A DNA stretch of 64,000 nucleotides from Stutzerimonas stutzeri. Lineage in GTDB: Bacteria > Pseudomonadota > Gammaproteobacteria > Pseudomonadales > Pseudomonadaceae. The position numbers were made by a program, and so were the translations under genes. Of this stretch, positions 37,564-45,553 are shown piece by piece (the stretch's first letter is position 1; each line of letters starts with the position of its first letter). Location: assembly GCF_024448895.1 (NCBI RefSeq), contig NZ_JAMOIC010000005.1, forward strand, positions 186,001 through 250,000, written 5' to 3'. The notes below the pieces were generated by a model. That model was not told where the DNA came from, searched no databases, and saw only the letters and a program-made list of their open reading frames with translations.

Positions 37564-38255
37564 GCGGCGCTCCTGACGAAGCCGCGACCGGCGCGTTTTT
37601 CAAGAAAGTACATGCAGGTCATCGCGATCACGGTCAGGCCCAGATAGATGAAGGCCGCGACGACGAAGAAGGTGAAGGGCTCCTTGCTGGCGGTCACGGC
37701 GATCTGCGAGCTGCGCATGATCTCTTCCAGGCCAATCACCGAGACCAGCGCGGTGTCTTTCATCAGAATCATGAACAGGTTGCCGAGGCCGGGCAGGGCC
37801 AGGCGCCACATTTGCGGAAGAATCAGCTTGAGAAAGATCCGCCGCTTGCCGAGCCCCAATGCAAGGCCGGCCTCGCGATGGCCCTTGGGAATGGCCAGCA
37901 GCGCACCGCGAAATACCTCGGTGGCGTAGGCGCCAAAACATATGCCGAGGGCGATGGTACCGGCGACGAAGGGGCTGAGCGCAAGGTTGGCGATGCCGAA
38001 GATTTCGCCGATCCCGCGCACCAGGCCAATGGTGCCGAAATAGATCAGCAGCACCCAGAGCAACTCGGGGACGCCGCGAACGATGGTCGAATAGGTGCCG
38101 CCAATCCAGCGCAGGGTGGAGAACGGCGAGGTTTTGGCGAGCGCACCCAGCAGACCGAGGACCAAGCCCAGGGCCAGGGCTGCGACAGCCAGTTGAATGG
38201 TCATCCAGGTGCCGGCGATCAGTGCCGGACCGAATCCATGAAGGTCGGGAATCAT
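37560..38255 (-). CDS. Polar amino-acid ABC transporter permease (HisQ-like)
   Basis: A 231-residue permease; the EAA loop is KGHREAGLALGLGKRRIF (~residue 122). The N-terminal helix MIPDLHGFGPALIAGTW is followed by a long hydrophobic span. It forms a heterodimer with the HisM-like protein. Preceded on the transcript by a strong stem-loop after the binding-protein gene. Confidence 0.9.
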   Translation of the reverse strand: MIPDLHGFGPALIAGTWMTIQLAVAALALGLVLGLLGALAKTSPFSTLRWIGGTYSTIVRGVPELLWVLLIYFGTIGLVRGIGEIFGIANLALSPFVAGTIALGICFGAYATEVFRGALLAIPKGHREAGLALGLGKRRIFLKLILPQMWRLALPGLGNLFMILMKDTALVSVIGLEEIMRSSQIAVTASKEPFTFFVVAAFIYLGLTVIAMTCMYFLEKRAGRGFVRSAA

Positions 38256-38270
38256 AAGGGCTCAAACATC

Positions 38271-38307
38271 AAAGCCCGGCCTACCATTATTGGCGGCCGG
38301 GCTTTGA
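38271..38307 (-). terminator. Strong stem-loop between the binding-protein and permease genes
   Basis: CAAAGCCCGGCC (38271-38282) pairs perfectly with GGCCGGGCTTTG (38296-38307), 12 bp with a 13-nt loop. Position after the binding-protein gene matches the partial terminator / mRNA-stabilising element that keeps binding protein in excess over the permeases in such operons. Confidence 0.65.
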
Positions 38308-38317
38308 TTCAGACGGA

Positions 38318-39073
38318 TCAGTAAATATTGAACGGGAAGTACTTTGCGTTCAGCTTCTCGTAGGTGCCATCAGCTCGAATTTCAGCCAGGGCCTTGTTCA
38401 GCTTCTCGCGCAGATCGTCGTTGCCTTTGCGCACGGCGATGGCGATCTTGTCGTTGTCGAACACCGGCTCGCCCTTGAACTCGAAGTTCTTGCCAGCATC
38501 GCTCTTGAGCCATTCCCACTGTACGAAGGAGTCGGCGAGGATGCCGTCAACGCGGCCCGAGGCCAGGTCAAGGTAGGCATTTTCCTGGGTGTCGTAGAGC
38601 TTGATGTCGACGACGTCGTCCATGTTGTCTTCGAGCCAGGTGCCGGCGATGGTTGCACGCTGCGCGCCGATGGTCTTGCCTTTCAGGTAGCTCTCATCGG
38701 CCTTGAAGTCCACCGATTTGGGCGCAACGAACTGCAGCTTGTTGGTGTAGTAGTGGTCGGTGAAGTCGACGGCGTTCTTGCGTTCTTCGGTAACCGACAT
38801 CGAGGCGGCGAGGAAGTCGAATTTGCCGGCATTCAGAGCAGGGATGATGCCATCCCAGTCGGAGGTTACCACTTCGCACTCGACTTCCATCTTGGCGCAG
38901 AGCGCGTGCGCGATGTCGAGGTCGAAGCCCACGACCTGGCCGCTGGCGTCGATCAGGTTGAAGGGTGGGTAGGCACCTTCGGTACCGATGCGCAGCTTGT
39001 CAGCGGCAAAGGCGTTGGCGCCGAGCATCAGAGTGGCGGCGGCAGTCAGCAGAATCTTCTTATAGCTTTTCAT
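38318..39073 (-). CDS. Periplasmic amino-acid binding protein (HisJ/ArgT-like)
   Basis: A 251-residue solute-binding protein with signal peptide MKSYKKILLTAAATLMLGAN cut near residue 24. Family-3 motifs are RIGTEGAYPPFNLIDASGQV, GFDLDIAHALCAKM and SDWDGIIPALNAGKFD. The two cysteines (in ALCAKMEVECE) match the disulfide of HisJ/LAO proteins. It is the second gene after the ATPase, 16 nt downstream. Arginine, ornithine, lysine or histidine are the likely substrates. Confidence 0.92.
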   Translation of the reverse strand: MKSYKKILLTAAATLMLGANAFAADKLRIGTEGAYPPFNLIDASGQVVGFDLDIAHALCAKMEVECEVVTSDWDGIIPALNAGKFDFLAASMSVTEERKNAVDFTDHYYTNKLQFVAPKSVDFKADESYLKGKTIGAQRATIAGTWLEDNMDDVVDIKLYDTQENAYLDLASGRVDGILADSFVQWEWLKSDAGKNFEFKGEPVFDNDKIAIAVRKGNDDLREKLNKALAEIRADGTYEKLNAKYFPFNIY

Positions 39074-39089
39074 GCGGTGTGTTGCTCCA

Positions 39090-39863
39090 TTAGCGATGGC
39101 TGGACATGAACTGTTTACAGCGTGCCGATTGGGGGTTGTCGAACACCTGCTCCGGCTTTCCCTGCTCTTCGACCAAGCCCTGGTGGAGAAAGACCACCTC
39201 ACTGGAAACCTGCTTGGCGAAGTTCATTTCATGAGTGACCAGCAGCATGGTGCGACCCTCATCGGCCAGCGACCTGATCACCGTAAGCACTTCTTGTACC
39301 ATTTCCGGGTCGAGCGCCGAGGTCGGCTCGTCGAACAGGATCACCTTGGGCTGCATGGCCAGGGTGCGAGCAATCGCAGCGCGCTGTTGCTGGCCGCCGG
39401 ATAGCTGGTTCGGATAAACGTGGCGCTTGTCGGCGATTCCGACCTTGGCCAGCAATGCCTCGGCCGTTTCGATGGCTTCGGCCTTGCTCTGGCCCAGCAC
39501 CCGGCGAGGCGCCTCGATGATGTTGTCGAGTACGCTCATGTGCGGCCAGAGATTGAAATTCTGGAACACAAAGCCGAGCTTGCTGCGCATCAGGTTAATC
39601 TGCTTGGCATCGGCGGCGACCAGATCGCCGTCTTTGGCGCGCTTTAGGCGCAGTTGCTCGCCAGCCACGAGAATCTCGCCCTCGTTGGGGTTCTCCAGCA
39701 GGTTGATGCAGCGCAGAAATGTGGATTTTCCGGACCCGGAAGAGCCGAGGATGGAAATCACGTCACCATCGCGAGCGGTCAGCGAGATGCCTTTGAGAAC
39801 TTCCAGATCGCCGTAGCGCTTGTGCAGATTGCGGATTTCCAGTGCGGGTATGGCCTCGGCCAT
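39090..39863 (-). CDS. Polar amino-acid ABC transporter ATPase (HisP-like)
   Basis: A 257-residue ATPase: Walker [10 protein letters not shown] (~residue 40), Q-loop [14 protein letters not shown], signature LSGGQQQR, Walker [13 protein letters not shown] and the switch His in LLVTHEM. First gene of the operon. In its 5' leader GGAACAG (39880-39886) and CTGTTCC (39891-39897) form a small hairpin 16 nt before the ATG. Confidence 0.95.
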   Translation of the reverse strand: MAEAIPALEIRNLHKRYGDLEVLKGISLTARDGDVISILGSSGSGKSTFLRCINLLENPNEGEILVAGEQLRLKRAKDGDLVAADAKQINLMRSKLGFVFQNFNLWPHMSVLDNIIEAPRRVLGQSKAEAIETAEALLAKVGIADKRHVYPNQLSGGQQQRAAIARTLAMQPKVILFDEPTSALDPEMVQEVLTVIRSLADEGRTMLLVTHEMNFAKQVSSEVVFLHQGLVEEQGKPEQVFDNPQSARCKQFMSSHR

Positions 39864-40048
39864 TGAGCTTCCTCTTCTCGGAACAGGGGGCTGTTCCTGC
39901 TCCGTTTCTATGTAAATTGCGCTCCGGCCAACTGCTCGCCGTCCTGGCGAGGCGCAAACCTAGCATGGGCGGGGGCATGCGCCAAGCGCGACAGGGCAGC
40001 GAGCGCCGTGACCGCCCGGTCACGCGGCGCCGGCGGACCGACGCCTTT

Positions 40049-40060
40049 ATCTATATAGAT
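40049..40060. promoter_or_regulatory. AT-rich perfect palindrome ATCTATATAGAT
   Basis: A 12-nt perfect palindrome stands out in the GC-rich 267-nt gap between the BCCT gene and the ABC operon (39864-40130). It is ~185 nt before the HisP-like start and could be an operator. No match to a named site is claimed. Confidence 0.3.
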
Positions 40061-40105
40061 GAAAAAGCCATGCTTCGCGCAGAACCGGGTTGAGTAGAGC
40101 ACGAC

Positions 40106-40126
40106 AGGCGGCCTCGGAGGCCGCCT
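40106..40126 (-). terminator. Terminator-like hairpin after the choline transporter
   Basis: AGGCGGCC (40106-40113) and GGCCGCCT (40119-40126) enclose a 5-nt loop, 4 nt beyond the BCCT stop. GC-rich, without U-tract. Confidence 0.55.
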
Positions 40127-40130
40127 ACTC

Positions 40131-42188
40131 TCAGGACGGATTGGTCTTGGGCAGCTCCGGATCGTCAGAGAGCATTTCGTCGTGCTCGGCCATTTTCCAT
40201 GGCAGGCTGCCTGGCGAGATGTGAAGGAAGTGCAGGTATTTTTCGAACTGGTCGAGGATATCGCTGATGATGTCGGCCTGATCGTAACCATAGATGTCGT
40301 AATGCTGCCCGCCACGGCGTAGGAAGACTTCGGCACGGTAGTACTGCTCTTCGGACTCAGGCCCCTCGACAAGGGCGAATGCCGGCATCGCGTAACCAAC
40401 GGCGCGGATTTCGTAAATGAAATCCACCTGATCATCTTTGATAACTTCCAGATAAAGCCGCGAGTGAGCTTCGTCGGTATGGACCTCCGCGCTCCACTCC
40501 TGGCCGCTGAGTTCACGCTGCACGCGCCGCATGGCTTTGAGCACGGTACTGCTCATAAAGCCATCGACGTCTTGCCGACTGGGGAAACTGACCATGCCGG
40601 CAAGGCGCTTCTTCCACAGCCCTGGACCGGCGTTGCTCGCCAGTCGGCTGCCCTGCATGTGGCTCTGCAAACTGGTCTCATGGTGACCTTCGATCACCAG
40701 CGCGCGCCACATGCCCAGCGCGGCAATCATCATGATGATCGCGAAGGGCAGGGCGCTGGCGATGGTCATGGTCTGCAGGGCGCTAAGCCCGCCAGCCAGG
40801 AGTAGGGCGGACGCCACAATCCCCTCGATGCTGGCCCAGAAGACACGCTGCCACGCCGGGGTGTGAAGCGCGCCGCCGGCGGCCAGCGAGTCGATGACCA
40901 GGGAACCGGAGTCCGACGAGGTGACGAAAAAGGTGATGATCAGCACCACCGCCAGGAACGAGGCGATGGACGTCATCGGTAGCAGTTCGAACAGCTTGAA
41001 CAGCGCGATGGCGTTGTCCGCCTGCACATCCGTGATCAGCGAGGTGTAGCCCTCGACCATGATCAGGTGCAACGCGGTATCACCGAATATCGAGAACCAG
41101 AGAAAGGTGAAGATGGTAGGCACGAACATTACGCCGAACACGAATTGGCGGATGGTTCTACCGCGGCTGATCTTGGCGATGAACAGGCCGACAAAGGGTG
41201 ACCAGGCAATGGTCCAGCCAAAGATGAACAGCGTCCAATTGCCGATCCAGTCGCTTCGTGAATAGGCCTGCAGATTGAAAGTGCGTTCGATGATGTTGTT
41301 CAGGTAGCTGCCGGTGTTCTGCAGAAAGGTTTCGAGAATGAAGATGGTCGGTCCGACCAGGAACACGAAAACCATCAGTCCGATGGCGAGGACCATGTTC
41401 AGCAGCGAGAGGTTTTTCACGCCCTTGTCGAGGCCGGCGACAACCGAACAGATCGCCAGACCGGTAATGATAGCGATAGCGATGATCTGCACATTGATGC
41501 TGATAGGAATCGAAGGCCAGAGGTAGTTGATGCCTGCGTTGATCTGGGTAACCGAAAGGCCCAGCGTGGTGGCGATGCCGAACAGCGTGCCAAGAATCGC
41601 GAACACATCCACCACATGGCCGATCGGGCCGTAGATCCGTTCACCGATGATTGGATATAGCGCCGAGCGCATGGACAGCGGCAAGCCGTGGCGGAATGAG
41701 AAGTAGGCCAGTACCAGGCCCGTCAGGCCGTAAATGGCCCAGATATGGAAACCCCAATGGAAGAACGCAATCTGCATCGCCTGCTTGGCTGCATCAACGG
41801 TCTCCGCGGCGCCTGCTGGTGGGGAAGCGTAGTGAAGCACCGGTTCGGCGACGCCGAAGAAGAGCAGGGCGATGCCGTAGCCCGCCGAAAAGAGCATGGC
41901 GAACCAGGCCGGGAAGCTGTATTGCGGCTCGGCATGGTCGGGCCCCAGTTTGATATTGCCCCAGGGCGTCATCGCGATGCCGACGATGAACACCAGAAAA
42001 AAAGCTACCGACAGCATGTAGAACCAGCCGAAGTTGGTCGTGATGAACGCCAGCGTCGAGCTGAACACATCGCCTGCCAACTCCGGATTGCTGATGGTGC
42101 CGACTACCAGCAGCAGCGTGACAACCACGGCGGGGATGAATACAGGGAAGAGGATGACGGCCTTCGGTAGCTTCTTTTCTGCTTCCAT
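40131..42188 (-). CDS. betT: BCCT-family choline transporter (BetT type)
   Basis: A 685-residue transporter with twelve predicted membrane helices in the first ~510 residues. The BCCT signature region FHWGFHIWAIYGLTGLVLAY (~residue 135) and GIATTLGLSVTQINAG are present. About 170 residues after the last helix form a soluble C-terminal domain, as in osmosensing choline transporters (BetT1-like) rather than the short ones. Choline import feeds glycine-betaine synthesis. No betIBA genes are in the window. ATG 42188 starts the family sequence. Confidence 0.9.
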   Translation of the reverse strand: MEAEKKLPKAVILFPVFIPAVVVTLLLVVGTISNPELAGDVFSSTLAFITTNFGWFYMLSVAFFLVFIVGIAMTPWGNIKLGPDHAEPQYSFPAWFAMLFSAGYGIALLFFGVAEPVLHYASPPAGAAETVDAAKQAMQIAFFHWGFHIWAIYGLTGLVLAYFSFRHGLPLSMRSALYPIIGERIYGPIGHVVDVFAILGTLFGIATTLGLSVTQINAGINYLWPSIPISINVQIIAIAIITGLAICSVVAGLDKGVKNLSLLNMVLAIGLMVFVFLVGPTIFILETFLQNTGSYLNNIIERTFNLQAYSRSDWIGNWTLFIFGWTIAWSPFVGLFIAKISRGRTIRQFVFGVMFVPTIFTFLWFSIFGDTALHLIMVEGYTSLITDVQADNAIALFKLFELLPMTSIASFLAVVLIITFFVTSSDSGSLVIDSLAAGGALHTPAWQRVFWASIEGIVASALLLAGGLSALQTMTIASALPFAIIMMIAALGMWRALVIEGHHETSLQSHMQGSRLASNAGPGLWKKRLAGMVSFPSRQDVDGFMSSTVLKAMRRVQRELSGQEWSAEVHTDEAHSRLYLEVIKDDQVDFIYEIRAVGYAMPAFALVEGPESEEQYYRAEVFLRRGGQHYDIYGYDQADIISDILDQFEKYLHFLHISPGSLPWKMAEHDEMLSDDPELPKTNPS

Positions 42189-42393
42189 ATATCGTTCTGC
42201 TCTCTGGTTGGCGAGTGGGACGGAAAACGCGTCGGCTCCCGAAGTGAAAGTGCTATCAGAAGGGTAGACGGCGATTCGCCACGGAATACTCACCAGAAAT
42301 TGCCATCATGCTGATCCAGGTGCAGTCATGGGCAGTGTCGGACCGCCGTGTGAGAGCATTATCGGCGCGCCTTGAGCGCGTCGGGCAATGGGC

Positions 42394-43179
42394 TCAGTAC
42401 GCCGGCTCGAGCTGATGGCGACGCAGGATCATCGGCACTGTGCCGTCGGCGATGGCCTGGTCCAGCGCCTGCTCGAAGGCCAGAAACTGCGCCTTGCTCA
42501 CCGTCTTGCGAGATAGCCCAATGCCGTAAGTGATCGGGCCCATTTCGCCAGCCTCGCGAATGCCCGTGAGGCCTTCGTCATCAATCAGGTGCCAGGCGAC
42601 ATCCTGATTGAGCACGGCCAGGCCTTCCTTGCCGAAGCGGCCGGACTGCAGCATGCGCAGCAGCCTGCGGTTGTCTGCGGTCAGGTGCAGGCGGACGTCG
42701 GCCACCGACTTGAGACGCTCGGACAACACGTAGGAAGTCCCGGAAGGGCCGTAGACGCCAACCAGTCGTCCAGCCAGATCGCCAGGCTGGTTGAAGACGA
42801 AGCTGCTGTCGGTGCGAGCAAAGACGCTGTAGCGGGTCGTGACCAGCATCCGGCTGATGTGGAATATCTTTTCACGTCGCGGCGAGCGCACCAGCGTGAA
42901 GATTCCGTCCGCCTCGCCCTGCTCGGCCATTTGCAACGCCCGGCGCCAGGGGTACAGCGTGATGGTGCATTCCTGCTGTAGCCGCGCGCATACTGCCTTC
43001 ATCACCTCCACGAGCGGGCCGCCCGCATTGACCCCGACGCTTGGTGGCGTGTCAGGGCTGGCATCGGCGGGATAGGTGAAGGGGGGAAAATCTTCGGTCA
43101 CGAAGTGCCATTGGCCTGGATCGGCCTGAACGGCAGACGACAGCAACCAGATCACCAAAATCGGGAGAACCCTATGCAC
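42394..43179 (-). CDS. Orphan periplasmic solute-binding-like protein
   Basis: A 261-residue exported protein of the family-3 binding-protein fold: signal peptide (M)HRVLPILVIWLLSSAVQA, then WHFVTEDFPPFTYPADASPD, LYPWRRALQMAEQGEADGIF and GVYGPSGTSYVLSERL. I start at GTG 43179, where AAGGAG sits 7-12 nt upstream and the signal peptide begins; an in-frame ATG nine codons earlier would bury that site. No transporter genes adjoin. The ligand and role (sensing or transport) are unknown. Confidence 0.78.
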   Translation of the reverse strand: MHRVLPILVIWLLSSAVQADPGQWHFVTEDFPPFTYPADASPDTPPSVGVNAGGPLVEVMKAVCARLQQECTITLYPWRRALQMAEQGEADGIFTLVRSPRREKIFHISRMLVTTRYSVFARTDSSFVFNQPGDLAGRLVGVYGPSGTSYVLSERLKSVADVRLHLTADNRRLLRMLQSGRFGKEGLAVLNQDVAWHLIDDEGLTGIREAGEMGPITYGIGLSRKTVSKAQFLAFEQALDQAIADGTVPMILRRHQLEPAY

Positions 43180-43302
43180 TGCTTGCTCCTTGGGTATGGT
43201 CGGCATTCCTTGGCGGTACTACGCAGCGGGACGCCGCCCTGATCGGCTGCGTCTGGCTGCTAAGAGCCTAGTCGAGAATTAAGTCAGAGCGACTGAATCG
43301 AA

Positions 43303-43638
43303 CTACGAGTTGGCGCGCCGGCTACCAGGCGCGCTGGACAAAAGGCGAAGCCAGCCGGGTTTCCAGCTCAACGTAAAAGACAGGAACATGGCGGAGGCGC
43401 TCGTCAGCAGCACCCAGAGCAGCGTTCCGAACTCATTGCCCTGCGCGGCCAGCAGCACCAACAGCGCAGTTGCGAGGCAAGCCAACGCGACGACCATCCG
43501 AGCAAGCTGCCCACGCCGCGAGGGAGAACTGGCAAGCGGATCGACTGCCTTGCGATGCGGCGCCTGGCAGAGAGCCAGAAGCGCGAACGCTAGGTAGCAA
43601 AGGATAAACGCCAGCATCGCGGCGAGCAGTTCAGTCAC
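43303..43638 (-). CDS. DUF3325 small membrane protein
   Basis: A 111-residue protein with three hydrophobic helices (LLAAMLAFILCYLAFALLAL; MVVALACLATALLVLLAA; TLLWVLLTSASAMFLSFTL). DUF3325 genes typically close siderophore-receptor operons containing PepSY proteins. It begins with GTG overlapping the stop of the PepSY gene by 8 nt, so its translation is coupled. Function unknown. Confidence 0.8.
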   Translation of the reverse strand: MTELLAAMLAFILCYLAFALLALCQAPHRKAVDPLASSPSRRGQLARMVVALACLATALLVLLAAQGNEFGTLLWVLLTSASAMFLSFTLSWKPGWLRLLSSAPGSRRANS

Positions 43639-45208
43639 GAGGCAATGCCTCGCGTGCCGGCCGACGGGTCGGGGAGGGTGTGACCTGCGCCAGGCGGATT
43701 CGCCGCGACGCCAGCAGGCAGAAGCCTGCAAGCACCAGCAGCATCAAGTCCATGCCGGCTACCGCCGCAGATCCGGAAAACAGGCTGAGCGGCAGGGCGT
43801 CACCGGTTGTGATTGCGTTTAGCGCCACTGCAGATACAGCCAGTACCGCTGCAGACTGCAGCTGCCTGCGCCAGGCGTTCCCCGGGCACGCTGCGGCATG
43901 AACTAGCGTCACCAGCCAGCCCAGGTAGAACGCCCAACCCTCCAGCGCTTCCCGCGGCTGCCCGAGCCACTGGCTGCCAGCGGGCAGTAGTCGATTTGCG
44001 ATGAAGAAAACCAGCGTCGCGATCACCAGACCCGTGGCTGTCGATACGCAAATCGCGTAAACCAACCGCGCGCCTATCCGGCCCTGTCGCTCGTGCCTGG
44101 GCCGTCTTGAGCCGGACCAGAACAACAGCCCGGTACCGATCAGCACACAGCCGCTCAACCCGCCAGTGAAGTAAAGCCAGCGCAGCGTCCAATGGTCGAA
44201 CTGGATGAAATGCAGTCCCGTGAAAAATCGCTGCACGTCGGCAATGGGCGCTGCTGAATGCTGATGCAGAAGCTCGCCGGTGGTGCCGTCGAATGTCAGC
44301 CGGTCAGCATTCATCGTCACCTCGCGGGCATGGGAGCGGCGGACCTCGACATATTGGTTACGGTCCCCCGGATGCCAGACGCGCACGAAGTAGGCCTGGC
44401 CGGGTTTGCCGCTGCTTTGCCAAGCTTCCTGCGCGCTGGACAGCATTGCGTCCAGCGACGCGGTGTCAGCTTTCAGCCCCGATGCTGGTTGAGAGTAGTT
44501 GCCGAGGGCCTCCATCTGGAGTTGGGCCCGGCCTTGGGGGTAGAGCCCCTGGGTGATGCCCGGAAAGTAAATCGCGTAGAAGATGATCAAACCCGACAGG
44601 GTGATGACGAAATGAAACGGCAAGACCAGCACACCGGTCAGGTTGTGTAGATCGAGAAGGCTGCGTTGCAGTCGCTTGTGTGGCCTGAAGGTGAAGAACT
44701 CTGCAATCAGCTTGCGGTGCGCCACCACGCCGGACACGAGCAGCACCAGCATGCCCATTCCCGCAGCGCCGACCGGCCAGTACCCAACGCTGCGCCAGCC
44801 CAGGTGCAGGCTGAAGTGAAATGGAAAGATGAAGCGGGTGCCGCCCCAGCTGCCCTGGTCGGCTAACAGCTCACCGGTATGCGGATCGATATGGCGACGC
44901 ACGGCATTCTGATGTGGGAGCTGATAATCGAGGTGAAGGGTCGGCGCGCGTGGTGTCGGCAGGCTGATGCTCCAGACCGGAGCGTCCTGCGCCAGTCGCT
45001 GCGCATGAGGCAGGACAAGCTGGTCCAACGAGATCTGGGCGGCAGGCGCCGGAAGGCGTGTGTCCGGCTGCATCCAGCGGTCGATTTCGCGATCGAAAAC
45101 CGAAAGCGAGCCGGTCCAGAAGATCGCCAGAAGCAAGCCGCCGAGCAGCACGCCGGCCCAGGTATGCAGCCAGGCCATCGACTGCCGGAAACCACTGCCA
45201 GGCGCCAC
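43631..45208 (-). CDS. PepSY-associated transmembrane protein (iron-uptake reductase-like)
   Basis: A 525-residue membrane protein with a first helix MAWLHTWAGVLLGGLLLAIF, conserved helices at ~130-155, ~190-215, ~335-360 and several at the C-terminus, and PepSY-type extracytoplasmic segments. Conserved His residues near helix ends (HTW, HFSLHLGW, DLHNLTGVLVLPFHFVITLS) fit haem or metal coordination, and relatives are proposed ferric-siderophore reductases. GTG start right after the DUF3649 stop. Third gene of the receptor operon. Confidence 0.85.
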   Translation of the reverse strand: MAPGSGFRQSMAWLHTWAGVLLGGLLLAIFWTGSLSVFDREIDRWMQPDTRLPAPAAQISLDQLVLPHAQRLAQDAPVWSISLPTPRAPTLHLDYQLPHQNAVRRHIDPHTGELLADQGSWGGTRFIFPFHFSLHLGWRSVGYWPVGAAGMGMLVLLVSGVVAHRKLIAEFFTFRPHKRLQRSLLDLHNLTGVLVLPFHFVITLSGLIIFYAIYFPGITQGLYPQGRAQLQMEALGNYSQPASGLKADTASLDAMLSSAQEAWQSSGKPGQAYFVRVWHPGDRNQYVEVRRSHAREVTMNADRLTFDGTTGELLHQHSAAPIADVQRFFTGLHFIQFDHWTLRWLYFTGGLSGCVLIGTGLLFWSGSRRPRHERQGRIGARLVYAICVSTATGLVIATLVFFIANRLLPAGSQWLGQPREALEGWAFYLGWLVTLVHAAACPGNAWRRQLQSAAVLAVSAVALNAITTGDALPLSLFSGSAAVAGMDLMLLVLAGFCLLASRRIRLAQVTPSPTRRPAREALPRD

Positions 45209-45550
45209 TCAGCTGGCCCCCTGTGTCGGCGCCAGCCAATGGCTCAGCGCGCTGCCGATCAGGATGCCCATCAGCAGAAGCGCCCAGACCCGCCAGACCT
45301 TGGGCTCGCTAAAGCTCCAGATAAGCAACGCGAGGTAGAGGATGAAGCCCAGCATCGCGGTCAGGATTACCGCTTCGCTGCGCGCCATGCCGCCATACAG
45401 GACCAGCAGCTGAGCGCCTGCCGAGGCCAGCGCTACCGTGCAGGCATAGCCGCCTGCGATGGCGGCGATAACCCGTAACGCCAGGCTACCGCGGCTTGAC
45501 CGCCCTCCTTGGTGCCCCCGTACATCGCGCTTCGACGCTGCTGCAGCCAT
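45209..45550 (-). CDS. DUF3649 small membrane protein
   Basis: A 113-residue protein with three or four hydrophobic helices (LRVIAAIAGGYACTVALASA; ILTAMLGFILYLALLIWSF; WALLLMGILIGSALSHWL). DUF3649 members sit between TonB receptors and PepSY proteins in pseudomonad siderophore loci. It starts 3 nt after the receptor stop and ends directly before the PepSY start. Confidence 0.8.
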   Translation of the reverse strand: MAAAASKRDVRGHQGGRSSRGSLALRVIAAIAGGYACTVALASAGAQLLVLYGGMARSEAVILTAMLGFILYLALLIWSFSEPKVWRVWALLLMGILIGSALSHWLAPTQGAS

Positions 45551-45553
45551 GAA

